NCBI GenBank assembly: GCA_028564705.1
Contig: JAPXFQ010000127.1
Coordinates: 2,356,001-2,420,000 of the forward strand
Length of the DNA stretch: 64,000 nt
Direction of reading: 5' to 3'
Source: Apricaphanius iberus
Taxonomy: Eukaryota; Chordata; Actinopteri; Cyprinodontiformes; Aphaniidae
The notes under the pieces were generated by a model that worked only from the letters and a program-made list of their open reading frames with translations, was not told the DNA's origin and did no database searches. Numbering within the stretch: position 1 is the stretch's first letter; each line of letters starts with the position of its first letter. The translations under genes and the position numbers were made by a program. Positions 1 through 11,060 of this stretch are shown here, one piece after another.

Positions 1-124
1 AACCGTTTTGAAGCTATTCTGCTGCAATGTGTCTTCATAAGTGAGAATATTAAAAAGCAGTAATTATCGCTCATGCTTTACATTATATTGCAATATTGAT
101 TTGCGGCCATATTGCCCAGCCCTA
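1..124. repeat. Terminus of a hAT-like MITE, cut by window edge
   Basis: The stretch ends in ATATTGCCCAGCCCTA. Its reverse complement starts TAGGGCTGGGCAATAT, the end type seen on many fish non-autonomous hAT-like elements, followed by a run of ATATTGCAATATTGAT-like sequence. Only one end lies in the window, so length, target duplication and family are unknown. The hAT assignment rests on recall of the terminal motif. Confidence 0.5.
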
Positions 125-646
125 CTTCAGAGAAGAGAATTCAGCTCAGGTGAAAACCCAACTTTTAATTTCTCAGTAATATAGAATAAAACTTAAGTCT
201 ATGGCCTCCAACATCTTCATGAAGACTGGTGACATGACACCCTCCTGAGTAAGCCTCAAATTCAAATTACTAAAGAAGTTACATCATCCTTTGTGTGTGT
301 TATTATATTAATGGAAAGTAAAATGGAAGGAAAACTTGGTAGAGCAAATGTGCAAAATCAAAAGGGGTAGCCAGGACAGGATTGTGAAGCAAAGCTTGTT
401 GAAGAGTTTGTGGACAATGCTAAAACAGTCTGTGCCTAGAGACCCCCCCCCTCTTCACTCAATTTTGCATCTTCAACCTTTTCTGGTTTCCCATCCTTGT
501 AGATGGCATTAATGACTTTCTACTGTGAAGGCCATAACATGAAGCTTTTAAATAAAATAAAAAATATTTTCATGTTATGTTGCACCCGCTTGAAGCAATA
601 ATCAAATTTAAAAGAAACACTTGCTCTGAATATATATTGCGGATAA

Positions 647-677
647 TTTATTAGTAAAATATGAGCCCCATTTTATT
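647..677 (-). terminator. Candidate tandem poly(A) signals for hps6
   Basis: Two minus-strand AATAAA hexamers lie 25 bases apart (672-677 and 647-652). They are the first canonical hexamers met downstream of the hps6 stop codon. Use in vivo is unverified. Confidence 0.35.
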
Positions 678-2777
678 ACTGAAATAAACATATTTTTTAA
701 AAAGCACCTCTATTTCAGATCTTGTGATAATCTGCTTAGTCATCCTCACATCACATCTGAATGCTGTTGTCTCAGTTTCTTTTCTACTTTTTTTACTACT
801 CGTCTCGGTTTTGATATGAAGTGCATTTCACTATGACAAAATTCACAATGCAGCTGCTCTTTTACATATTTGCTGGTTTGAGTCCTCAGAGAGCAAGAAC
901 ATCTGAAAGCAGACACTTTAAAGTTATGAAATATACTGCAAAGTTTTAAGTTCTGCTAAAGTCCTTCTTAAGACAAAACATACAAAGGAGATGTAATCTG
1001 TTGAAGTTACTAAGGTGGTTTTAATTGCCAACAAAAGCACCTTGCTTCCCACTTAAAGACAGAACAAAAAGATCACAGGAATCCAGGGAGAAATTTCACT
1101 TTTACTTTAATAGTATAGAAACATATTCTGATAAATACTTTCTAGGTGTTTAACTTTTTAAAATCCTCCAGGGAACACTGGTAAAAGTAATCGAAGCCAA
1201 AATGTAGATATAAAGACAGGAATCAACACAAACTGCAGCAACAGGCAGGCAAAGTTTAAGGCGAACGACTATTCAACATCCAGTCGGTCTGAGCAGCCTG
1301 TGTGTGTGGAAAGTCAGGAAGTTCCCAGAGAATCACAGTTTGCATTCAACACACTGGTCTAAAATCAGCCAAGCAGCTTCTCTCATGCTTTGGTTACAAT
1401 AAGACAACAGAGTTTCTGAGTTAATTCAAAAACCGCGAGAGCATACAAAAGGTCAGATTCTATGTTCGGCAGAGGAGATACAGCAGAAATATGACACCGT
1501 TCTGCAGCGCTTTGGAGTCTGATTGTCACTTAACGCACAATAAGGGACATCTGAGCTTAACAGAGCCTCACCCATGCAGCTTAAGACAGTTTCAGTAGTC
1601 TTTAAAATAAATGTTTCAAAATAAATAAAAATATGAATTTTTCCATATTTAAGTACAAAATACAATCATCTTTTTTTTTAAAGTAAAACAATCTCTCCAC
1701 TCATCGTGAATCAGAAAAGCTCAGATGAAACAATACTGAGTGGTGTGACATAAAAGTGCAGAGGCATGAATACAGAAAGCCTCTAATGACATTATCCTCA
1801 TTGCGTCCATGAAGGATGACGTAGGACATCTTATGCAGGCAGCAGGGAGACTGGTTTGGTTCAAACATGTCCCCCACACTCACACTTTCTCTCTCACATA
1901 CACACACTTGCATCCCAACAAGATTAGAGCTGAAATTGAATTTCAAGTCCAAAATGTGAGTCACTTTTACTGGGAATGCGGTCTGGAATGTCCCGTGAGC
2001 AGAGTTTAGATGGGACAAGATGGAACCCGGAGAGGGAAATGGAAGACGGAGAAGGGAAAAGGACGGGCGTGGAGACTGGTAGTTGCTTTCCGTCAAAACG
2101 AAGGCAATTAAGGTTGGCGTCATGCTTACACACATTTAGCACGTCGAATGTGAAACTAAAAGTCAGCAAAAGAAGCTCGACTCCACCCTGTCTAATCTCA
2201 CCTTGAACAAACAGAAACAAAAAGTTAAAAGTCTTTTTTTTTTGTGGACCAGGTGCTCTTTAAATACTGCATAACTTCTGATGCGGGTTCAAGTTATGGA
2301 TCATACTCTAGTAGATGCTATTAAGGCTTAGGAGATAAATAAAGCAGGAGGAAAAGGAAGCTTTAGGAAAAAAACAGACTTTCCCTTTAAGTCTGAATTA
2401 GTGATGTTGCTACTTATCAAGCAATTAGTTCTACTGTCTTTTCACAGTAACCTACATATCAACATTTTACTTTCAAAAGAATGGTGTTAAATACGCTGGA
2501 GCAAGAACGGCCTCATGCCCATGCAGTTAAGGTAGAAGTGATAAATAACCCCGTAGATTCAGTATTTACACAATAATAAAAGACATGACTGCATTATTTA
2601 CATTCGTAGGATCTTCAGTAGTCGTTTCAGAGTATCCAGCTGTCAGATTTTGACTGACAACCTGTTAAAAACCCTCTTCTTTGGTTCGGCTTATTGGTAT
2701 CCTCATGAACCCTGAACATATTTGTATCTTTGTGCTGAAGCAAGAATGCAGACATTCAGTTTGGACGCGTTTTGTGT
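647..2777 (-). other. hps6: Candidate 3' UTR of hps6
   Basis: This is the sequence downstream of the hps6 stop codon on the minus strand, with no convincing coding ORF. No AATAAA on the minus strand is seen between the stop codon and about 700. The first canonical signals are the pair at 672-677 and 647-652 (TTTATT on the plus strand). If they are used, the 3' UTR would be about 2.1 kb. ATTAAA variants (for example at 1106-1111) could end it earlier. Extent is inferred, not shown. Confidence 0.35.
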
Positions 2778-5498
2778 TCATGTAAAGCACGCTGGTTTGG
2801 CAGGTAGAGCCGCGCAGGGCCTTTGAATATTTGTGTTGTTGGATGATTTCTGTTCATGCTCTTCTGCGTTAGTACAGTCCGCGCTGGCGTCGGACGCGGC
2901 GCCCGCCTGCTCCGCGGGCTGGCGGGGCAGAGCCGGAGGCGGGTACGAGGGCGATTGGAGGATGTCGGCGTAGCGGCGGCTGGGCTTCGCCTCCCTCTGC
3001 AGCACTTTCCTCAGCAGCGGTTTCAGCTGTCCCATGGTCAGCTGGCTGCTGTGGGGGTCGGCGAAGGGAGCAGCGGAGGAGGATGAGGAGGAGGGAAGGT
3101 TTTTCAGCACCAGGTTGAGGATGGCGGTGACGGTGTAGTCCTCGGGGCACAACGTCCACAGCAGGTCCAGGTAGGGGTCCAGCTCCCGGTGCTGAGCCAC
3201 CTCGCCCAGCAGAGCGGTGAAGATCTCCTTGTTGAGCAGCGGGCTCTGCTTGCAGAACCGCTGGGCTACATGTGTGACCCGCTCCCACCGCCGCTTGGCC
3301 GTGAGCATCTTCAGCGCCTGCAGGACGGCGTTCGGCCGCCCGCTTACCAGCAGCAGCTCCACCTCCAGGTCCTGGAGCTGCTCGCCATCAGGGCTCAGGC
3401 TGGAAAGGACCCACAGCGCTCGCCGATATAGAGGCACGTTGTTCTCCCCGCCCTCCCCTCCGCCGCCACAGGAGAGGCCCCAAGAGGAGGAGGAGGAGGA
3501 AGTAGCCAGGCTCAGTCCTAACACCGCCGAGCTCTGCTGCTGCTGGGAGAGCTCCAGGAACCTCGGCAGCCAGGCGGGCTGGAAGTGAAGGATCGACTGG
3601 CAGAGGAGTTCGAACACAGGCAGGGCGGCGGGGGCCACCGGAATCACTTTGCAGTTACGATCGCCGTTCAGGCCGGGGCTGTGCTTCGGCTGCCCGTTGG
3701 CTAAAGGAAAGGGGTTCGGACAGGGGCTGAGGACGGTTTTCCACACGTCTGGGGGGGCCCTGCTGGACAGGAAGCCGTCGGCGTTGCGGTGCAGCTGCAG
3801 CGCGGCCTGTGCAGCTCGCCACGCCTGGCTGGGGAAGATACGGAAGATGGAGTTGAGGTAGAGCAACGCCTGGCCGTCTGGTTCGGAGGACGACAGCAGC
3901 CTCACCACTTCTTTCTCCACCAGAGTCTCGCCCACCGCCTCCACCTCTTTAACACCTCCCTTCACTAGACTCCCCTTCAGCTCCTCCAGAGACACCAAGG
4001 CCCTGAGCTCACCCTCCAGGGAGCACATCAACTTCTCCTGCCCTGTAATGTAGTCCCCTCCCCCGTTCTGCAACACCTCCGTCCCAGTCCTGCCCGAACC
4101 TGAGTTGAGGTAGTTCCTGAGGATGGAGGCCAGAGAGATGGGAGCCTGGAACCTTCCTCCTTTCTTCAGCGTCTCCACCGTGAGCCGGGTGCTGCTGAGG
4201 CTCCTCTGCTGGTAGTATTTGCAGGCCTCCTCGAAGACGGCTTCAACCAGGAGGGCTCCAGAACGACCACCCTCAGCCGGACCAAAACTCTGAGGCTGTT
4301 TCACCGCGGAGTCCTTCTCCACTAGCATAAAAAGTCCTGTTTCTGAAAGCAGAAAGGGAGTCTGCCTTTCATTCTGGTTTGGATATAGCGACCCCTCTGT
4401 TTCTAATGCAACCTTTTGCAGCTCCTTACCACAGTTCACCTCTATCAGAAGCAGGGTTTCCCCCACCGTTAGCGCCACAATGTTAGCGTACATACACAGG
4501 CTGGTGTGAGTGTCCTGCGTAAGCGTGAGATTGTCCCCCAGCTTGTACAGCTGCCGCAGCAGCCTGTCTTCCTGCAGGAGGTACAGCCAGCCCGTGCTGA
4601 GGAGCAGCAGCAGGCCTCCGCGGCCTGTGGGAGAGAAGCAGCAGATTTCAGGTGGCTGGAGAGCTGATAAATATCCCAAACAGTCAGCGATGAGCCGCCT
4701 GAAGTCCGACTCCTTGGCGGAAAGCTTCTTTATGGGGGTGTTTCTGCATGCGGTGCTGATGCTGAAGGAGTCGTGGTGAGGGGACCAGGTTAGGAAGAAC
4801 CTGGAGATGAAGGATTGCAGCTTGGCTTTCAGATTAGGCAGAAGATGCACGTGTTCCCCCGAGCTGATGACGGTGAATTTAGGATTATTGTGAAGGATGA
4901 TTTTTAGCCCTCCCAGGCTCACGGCTCCATCCTCCACCTCACAGTCCCGTCTGCAGACGCAGTATCTCAGCTGGTCCCTGGTGGAGCTGAGGGTGGGGGA
5001 GCTTTCTGACGCTGGCCGCTCCTCACACCACACCAGGAGCCCGGAGCGGGCGCACACCGACACGACTCTGGCCCGGGGGCTGTTGCACAGATCCGAGGTC
5101 TGCAGGAGATGCCAGCCGGTCTTGCACTCCAGGAATCTCCAAAACTCGGCTCTCCCGTTCTCATAAACAACCACGGCAACAACTCCTGTCCCGTTGCTCT
5201 TGTTGTGAACATGGTCCAAGTAGAGTACATCCACGATGGGGACCCCCCCTTTGAAGCACACGTCCAGCTTCTTCGGGTTGAGAGCCGGCTGTGGTCTTTC
5301 ATGCCTGTCAAAAGTCATGAGACTGACCTTAGGCTGGCGCAGGAGGACATGGATGTGACGTCCATCTGGGCTCACACGAACATCTGACAGCCTGATCTTG
5401 CCGGGGTCGTCGTTAGAAAAAGTTAGTAACTCACTCAGCTTCTGGTTTCCAGCGTAGTCCCCGAAATCCGACACCTCCTCCAAGGCAAACCGCGACAT
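2778..5498 (-). CDS. hps6: HPS6, subunit of BLOC-2 (biogenesis of lysosome-related organelles)
   Basis: An intact 906-codon single-exon frame, matching the known intronless structure of vertebrate HPS6. With HPS3 and HPS5 it forms BLOC-2, a cytosolic complex that routes cargo from endosomes to melanosomes and other lysosome-related organelles; human loss causes Hermansky-Pudlak syndrome type 6. Blocks recognised from the human protein: SPDGRH (~43-48), LVWCEER (~155-161), FEEACKYYQQRSL (~422-434), APPDVWK (~581-587), FELLCQS (~629-635), LYRRAL (~690-695), ELLLVSGRPNAVLQA (~714-728), LLNKEIF and AQHRELD (~754-774) and YADIL (~843-847). No signal peptide or membrane segment is evident, as expected. 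It is longer than human HPS6 (about 775 residues) through Ser- and Gly-rich inserts (~665-687, ~803-809) and a polar tail of about 45 residues past the usual end. The ATG has A at -3. Codon use is GC-rich against AT-rich flanks. Confidence 0.95.
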   Translation of the reverse strand: MSRFALEEVSDFGDYAGNQKLSELLTFSNDDPGKIRLSDVRVSPDGRHIHVLLRQPKVSLMTFDRHERPQPALNPKKLDVCFKGGVPIVDVLYLDHVHNKSNGTGVVAVVVYENGRAEFWRFLECKTGWHLLQTSDLCNSPRARVVSVCARSGLLVWCEERPASESSPTLSSTRDQLRYCVCRRDCEVEDGAVSLGGLKIILHNNPKFTVISSGEHVHLLPNLKAKLQSFISRFFLTWSPHHDSFSISTACRNTPIKKLSAKESDFRRLIADCLGYLSALQPPEICCFSPTGRGGLLLLLSTGWLYLLQEDRLLRQLYKLGDNLTLTQDTHTSLCMYANIVALTVGETLLLIEVNCGKELQKVALETEGSLYPNQNERQTPFLLSETGLFMLVEKDSAVKQPQSFGPAEGGRSGALLVEAVFEEACKYYQQRSLSSTRLTVETLKKGGRFQAPISLASILRNYLNSGSGRTGTEVLQNGGGDYITGQEKLMCSLEGELRALVSLEELKGSLVKGGVKEVEAVGETLVEKEVVRLLSSSEPDGQALLYLNSIFRIFPSQAWRAAQAALQLHRNADGFLSSRAPPDVWKTVLSPCPNPFPLANGQPKHSPGLNGDRNCKVIPVAPAALPVFELLCQSILHFQPAWLPRFLELSQQQQSSAVLGLSLATSSSSSSWGLSCGGGGEGGENNVPLYRRALWVLSSLSPDGEQLQDLEVELLLVSGRPNAVLQALKMLTAKRRWERVTHVAQRFCKQSPLLNKEIFTALLGEVAQHRELDPYLDLLWTLCPEDYTVTAILNLVLKNLPSSSSSSAAPFADPHSSQLTMGQLKPLLRKVLQREAKPSRRYADILQSPSYPPPALPRQPAEQAGAASDASADCTNAEEHEQKSSNNTNIQRPCAALPAKPACFT

Positions 5499-5760
5499 AT
5501 TTACGGTTCCGTTTCGAAGAGTTCGGCGTACTTTCCTTACCCGCGGCCCTTGTCAACAAGGCTGTTAGCCTGCACGGCTCATAAATCCGAACCCTGGCTC
5601 CTGCGAGGCTAGCAGACTCTCTCCGTTAGGTCCGGGGGAGGAATTCATCTCTTTAGCGCCGGAGCGGAGGGATACACAAGCCCGGCAGCGTTACAGTGCT
5701 GTAGCTTCATGTTTTATGGAGCAGAGTGGAGCTAAACTGTTAGCTGACAATGTAAAGGTT
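5499..5760 (-). promoter_or_regulatory. hps6 5' UTR and CpG-rich promoter region
   Basis: Directly upstream of the hps6 ATG the sequence is markedly richer in G+C and CpG than its surroundings, without an obvious TATA box, as in housekeeping CpG-type promoters. It falls off into AT-rich DNA by about 5.8 kb. The transcription start is not identifiable by eye. No divergent gene is seen on the other side. Confidence 0.6.
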
Positions 5761-5994
5761 TGGAAGAACAGGCTGAGCAAAAGGCACTGCAGTCATTCCG
5801 ATGCTATGCTAGCATTCCTCTAACATCACGGGATTGTTAATTTCCGGATACTGAGAGAGCTCCGCATGAAGAGGAGGAGCCGAACCTCGACTGCAGCTGG
5901 GCCACAAAGAGTCTGTAAAGAGAGATAGAGCAGCCACTGCGTTGAAATAGTGTTCATCTTTGACTTCAAATTATTTTTTTTTCTTACATTAGAA

Positions 5995-6695
5995 CCAGAG
6001 AGTAGAGTAACCAAAAATTATACTCAAGTAAAAGTAACACTACTTCATTATGTCTCTACTCAAAGTCATCCAAAAACATAATCAAGTAAGAGTTAAAAGT
6101 GTTTGGTAGAAAAGCAAGTCAAATATTGAGTTATTACGTAGCCTACTTTTTGGAGATCATAACAAATAAAAACGGTTTAATTCTGCAATAATATATAGTT
6201 ATGTGCATATTTTAAAGACTAAAATCAGTTGGAAATATTTGGCAGAATAAATTTGACAAAAATAAACATTTTTCAATTTTCTTTTCCAAAGTAAGACTAC
6301 TGAAACCAGTTATTAAGCTTCATATTTATGTTAGACCAGAGTAACGTACCCCCACTCGACCTTCAAATGACACAGCAACCTCAGCAGATAGAAAACAATG
6401 TTAAAATGATGAAGCTTGAGGTCTCACTTCAACATGAGCAGTATGTGTGAGTCTCATGCATTTTTTTGTTAAAACAACAAGCATTCGGTTTTATTCAATA
6501 AACTTACTCCCTGTGGATAGAGTAGCAAGAAACCATACCCAAGTAAGAGTAGCGATACTTTATAACATTGGCACTCAAGTAAAAGTAAAAAGTACGTTCC
6601 AGTAAAACTACTAAAAAAGTACATTTTTATCCCCCCAAAAAATACAAAAAATAATACTCAAGTAAATGTAACTAGTTTTGACCCAACTCTTATTA
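5995..6695. repeat. 'ACTCAAGTAAAAGTA' teleost interspersed repeat
   Basis: The motif ACTCAAGTAAAAGTA and close variants occur repeatedly (about 6020, 6080, 6538, 6572, 6655), with the AGTAACTAGTTT-type end near 6670-6685. This is a very abundant fish repeat, probably a non-autonomous DNA element. The middle (6120-6500) is diverged AT-rich sequence. No clear target duplication is seen. Confidence 0.7.
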
Positions 6696-7130
6696 GAACT
6701 AATAATCTCAACGAAAGTGATTACATTATGACAATTAGGAATCTGTAGTGTCCGGCAAGTTTATTCATATCCCTTAAACTTTATTACCACAAACGTGTGT
6801 GTACATTATATAATGCTTCATTAGGATGATATCTGACTGATTAACTCTAGACTGTCATAATTGTTAAGTGGAACTTTTACCCCGAAAGACAACAACAAAG
6901 CACCTCCAAGACACTCTAAACTCACAGGAGAATAGTGTTAGAGAACCAAAACATGGGTGAAATAAAGGTGTTTTTTGGCAGATAATGGCAAATAGTTCTA
7001 AATATCTCTCGAAGGACTTCAAGGCTCCCCAAACTTGTCTGGGTGAGTAAATTAATGTAGTGCATGCTATAAGGTCCAGTTTGAAAAAAAAAAAGGTACT
7101 TCCCCTTTAAAGTGTCATATGCTTTGTGTC
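6696..7130. other. Gene-free stretch, possible old MITE remnant
   Basis: No ORF of note. The stretch around 6870-7110 ends in CTTCCCCTTTAAAGTG and could be one end of a degraded MITE, but no matching opposite end was found. Confidence 0.3.
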
Positions 7131-7218
7131 TATGATGTTGTATTTTATTGTTGTCATCAAATCATGTAAAGCTCCTTGATATGCCATGTTGTATAAATTG
7201 TGCTATAAAATTGTGAAA
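7131..7218 (+). repeat. LINE/SINE 3'-tail relic
   Basis: Contains ATGTAAAGCTCCTTGATATG followed by a GTGCTATAAAA-like motif, the 3' tail layout shared by many fish L2/Rex-type LINEs and the SINEs that borrow their tails. No coding part remains. Confidence 0.5.
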
Positions 7219-7267
7219 TTATGTCAATTTCTGTGTCTCCAAGTAGAGTCCTTAGTCTACAACTAGC

Positions 7268-7452
7268 GTTCTGTAGTTTTTAGACATATCCCTGCTCCAA
7301 GACCATTGATTCAGATGACTGAATTACCTCTTCAACGTGCCATCAAGTTTGGCAAAGGCCTGGTGAAAATCCATTCATTTGATTTAGCAGGTTTGTGTCT
7401 TAAAGCTGTAGGACACTACTTCTTGAGGACTGGACTCGGAGAACCCTGCTCT
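7268..7452. repeat. Palindromic MITE copy (same family as 36588-37318)
   Basis: Left part reads TATCCCTGCTCCAAGACC with GATTCAGATGACTGAATTAC, and the right part holds the partly inverted TTGATTTAGCAGGTTTGTGT and AGGACACTACTTCTTGAGGA. This is the layout of a common fish element whose other copy lies at 36588-37318. It is diverged and lacks clean ends. Confidence 0.55.
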
Positions 7453-7524
7453 GATGCCTTCACAGCACAGAACAACAATACTCAGAAACAGACTCTATTT
7501 ACTAATTAGGTGATTTGGAAGACA

Positions 7525-7741
7525 GTTTCCTATGCTGAATTTTATTTAGGTGTACCGCACTAGATTAATAAGGGTTGAATACAAATAACATTTTAGTTTC
7601 ATCTATAATTTTACTTCAGCCGTATGAACATCTTTCTCTTGGTCTATTGTATCAAATACCAAAAAAGTACATTGAAGCTCGTAGTTGTAATGTGACAAGA
7701 TGAGAAAAAGTTACCAGGGTGTGGATACTTTTTCTGTGAGG
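7525..7741 (+). repeat. Tc1-like transposon terminal relic
   Basis: ACATTGAAGCTCGTAGTTGTAATGTGAC followed by a GAAAAAGTT...GGGTGTGGATACTTTTTCTG ending corresponds to the terminal non-coding part of a widespread fish Tc1-like family. The transposase and the opposite arm are missing. Confidence 0.6.
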
Positions 7742-7985
7742 TTATCCATTCATCCATCCATCGAGAGAGAAACACAAACACCTCTCTAACCAGCGACACT
7801 TCGGCTCACAGAGGAAAATGACTTCCCAAGCCACGTCGGCTCTTTTGGGTGAGTTCAGGGTCTGCTCTGGGATCTTCCTCCACTGCGACCGAGACCAGAA
7901 ATCATCCACAGTGAGACATCCAGAAGAAATAGAATCAGCTTTATTTGCCAAAATTGTGTGCGCATAGAATTTGACTTTGCTTTCA
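7742..7985 (-). repeat. LINE 3'-end relics
   Basis: Starts with CATCCATCCATC (a GGATGGATGG tail on the minus strand). The part near 7925-7975 reads AGAATCAGCTTTATTTGCCA, the reverse complement of a LINE-type AATAAAGCTGATTCT tail. Probably two different truncated retroposon ends side by side; family not assigned. Confidence 0.4.
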
Positions 7986-10519
7986 TTTGTTTTTTATTTG
8001 TTTTAGTATTTTTTAGCCATCATTTCACAATAGCCTTTTCAATTATATTTTGACGCTGTTCAAACTACAGTTTCTTTTCTTTTAATGTTGTGTCAACGTT
8101 ATTCTGCCAGTGGCTACAGTATTTCATAAATACTGAACAGCATTCATGTTAAGGACACATTTTTGCTGAACCTAACATCTGATGTCCTAAAACTAAACCA
8201 AGAATAAATAACAAAATAACACACAATCGCCTGCCTTCTCCTCTTCATGCTGCACATAAAGCTGAGCTTGAAATATTTCAGGTAATGCAGGTGTTATTTA
8301 GCTGCAACCAGCTTGAAATGAACAGTTAGTGAAATATAAAAAGAGGAACGACCTGAATTTCCGTTTCTAATTTTTTTTGCTGCCCAACCTGTCACTGTAG
8401 ATGTCAACTCTTGATCCCAGCTGAAAAACTATTGTGATGCTTTCTGCTTCTTTGGTGAGAAGTTTTACAATTTGGCCACTGGATTGCGTAAAGTTTGTCT
8501 TAGTATATCAATCATCCTTGTTGCTCAAAGTGCAAACTGCCGCGAGATTCATTATCTAAGAAGTCATAGATTTATGATTATTTGAGAGCCATTTTTTGCT
8601 GATAAAACATTATAGGAGGCATGGTAGGAAACAGAAAATAAGGCACACCAAGGTTAAAAAACGTTGTATTGTTTGACAATATCTAACATTTATTACAGTG
8701 GGGCTTGAAGGCTCACTGGTGACTCACAATCTAAGCAAGCAGCTTCCTGTTATGAAGCCTGCATTACTTTACCAAACCTTTCTGTCAACTTTCAACACAT
8801 CCCACACAGTGACATTAACTGCTTAAGGACAGTGCTACTGATTTATATATCCAAATTTTGATTCCTCGACAGAGACCACAAATAAGTAGTTGGCAGAAGC
8901 AGTTATGACTCTTTTTGGTATTTACTGAGGCACTTGGCAGCATTTGGTGAAAAACTGAAACTACTGTAGTCTCAGAAAATGCTGATCACATTTTCTTTAA
9001 CTCCAACAATGTAGAGACCGGACTTTGTGCTGTCCCTGTTGATTTCTCTTTGCTTTTATGTTCTCACACTTGTGACCAAATCAGGTCACATTTGATGATG
9101 ATGATAATGATGGGAGATGATCTGTTAAGAATCTGAGATAGCTTTAAGAGGATTAGTGCTAAGTTTGTGATCCCAATAACATAATCAAATCATGGAGAAA
9201 GTTAAGCTATTCATGTCTCCTCAAATTATCCATGGAATCCTTTTCCTTATTTATAAGAAAACATTTTTTTTTAATATACTGATATTTATAAGATCAGCAG
9301 AATTTATCAGCTAAGGTTTTTAGTTTCAAGTACCGTCCAGAAGGAGGCAGGATTGAGCCTTACTGCTTGGCAGTGATTTAGGACTAAGTGCTCAAAATAA
9401 TGACTAAACAATACACACCACTGTAGCATTTCTTATTTGCAAACATAACACGTATAATGACAGCAGTAATAAAAATGATAATATTATAAGTATTATTATT
9501 TTATTTTAATACAATTAACTAAATTTTATTTATAGTATCCCATTTTATTTAATTTTTACTTCAATACTCTGAAGTATGTCGTTTTTTATTAGTTGAATTT
9601 AATAAAATTTTTGTTATTTGATAATTGTATTTATTTGAATACTTTAAAGTTCAAGTACTTACTTAAATCTTGGATTAGAAAGCGGTCCCATTCTTTCAGC
9701 CTCTGTTACCTAAATTTGTGTTTTGGATCTTATGGCTGTCATTGTTCTTGGTTTAATTTGATGGACCAGCATAGCAGCTGCTCTCCTCTTGTATAGGAGA
9801 CAGCACAGACCCTTTAAAAGCCTCTTAAAAAAACTACTTACTTTCACCACCTATTTTAAAAGCTGAATCATCCAAAGTAGTTTTATTCTGTATATTTGTC
9901 AAAGCCTCACATTGGTTCTCTTTTTTGTTACTTACTGAAAGCCAGAACTCTCAAAGTTGAAGAAAATAATTGAAGCCATATTTTTCTGCGAGTTCTCTGA
10001 CCAATGAAGTATTTTCTTTCTTTCAGCTCTGACACAAAAAAAGGCAATCATCCTCAAGCTGCTTTTAGAGGAGGTTTTTTGGTTATGCAGAACAGTGTGC
10101 ATACAGATAAAAGTATATAGGCACAGTAGATTCAGGCTTCATTGCTCATGGACAGGTTTGCCTTGGATAGAATACAATGTATATTAGAGAGTGTGTTTAG
10201 TCTGCTTTGCTTGTAGACAGGATGATAAAGTGCTTGTCTGGAGACTGGAGGGGATTGAATGAGGGGGAGATTTTCTTCTTGAGTTATAATGCACAGAAAG
10301 GAAAACTAATGGCTGGAAGAAATTCTGCTTCTTAGGGTGGGGAAGATAGGTTGGCTGTCAGCTTTGCATTCCCCCAGGATAGACGCCTTTCTAATATGAG
10401 CATGATTTAAAAGTGGAAAATGGGTGATTCTTTGAGTGTTTGGGCTTCTACTAAGATTTTATGTCAGTGTTAAGCAGAAGTGGCCAGAGTAGCCAGAAAG
10501 TTTTATTAAAGAAAGAGCA
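7986..10519. other. Gene-free AT-rich DNA
   Basis: No ORF, RNA gene or well-bounded repeat recognised. A short GATGAT run occurs near 9095, and 9480-9680 is very AT-rich. Confidence 0.5.
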
Positions 10520-10627
10520 CCGATACGTCATAATAATTCTCAAGTAAAAGTAAGAACTATGATTCAGTAAAAAAACCCTTAACATTTTTTTAAATGCCAC
10601 ACAAGTACATGTAACTGAGTAAATGTT
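10520..10627. repeat. Second 'CTCAAGTAAAAGTA' repeat copy, short
   Basis: TTCTCAAGTAAAAGTAAG followed by ACACAAGTACATGTAACTGA matches the 5995-6695 repeat in motif and order, shortened to about 110 bases. Confidence 0.6.
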
Positions 10628-10814
10628 GCAGCTGCTCGTCAGCCTTCTACCAGGAACAGGAATTAATAGTTTGCTCTTGGTGTTAAAATGAAGGCAGCTC
10701 CCCTTTCTGTATGTTTACCATGAACTTCTTGTGTTCCATGTCTGGAGTATTTTGTCTTATTGAAACCACAAATAGCACAAGGTAGCTCATATTTGAAACT
10801 GAAGGGTCATTTCA

Positions 10815-11060
10815 GGTCAAAATCTGAAAAGTGTTTTTATTCAGGCCTGTCACTGCTTTTCTGATTCACATTCCACTTCAGTAACAGCTAGATATGCTTC
10901 CACAAGTTTTGAACATCTTCTGAATCTTTGCCAATTCTTCTTTTTCAAAATAGTTGAAGTCCGACTTGCGACAGATCTGGTCACTTTTCGATACACATCA
11001 CAGATTTTTAGTGGGGTTTAAACTTGTTCAGGTTTTCAGCAGAGACTGCAATATGAGTTT
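10815..11060. repeat. Tc1-like transposon internal relic
   Basis: CTTCCACAAGTTTTGAACAT, CTGAATCTTTGCCAATTCTT and GTGGGGTTTAAACTTGTTCA follow the order of a well-known Tc1-like family in fish (on the strand opposite the transposase). No reading frame is left and no arms are identified. Confidence 0.55.

Noticed and set aside
1701..2220. Overlapping ORFs of 98-144 codons left of hps6
   Set aside because: They lie in the presumed hps6 3' UTR, are open on both strands, and show no known domain. Open frames arise from the locally raised GC.
2856..5387. Plus-strand ORFs opposite hps6 as an antisense gene
   Set aside because: They track the GC-rich codons of hps6 on the other strand and have no domain of their own.
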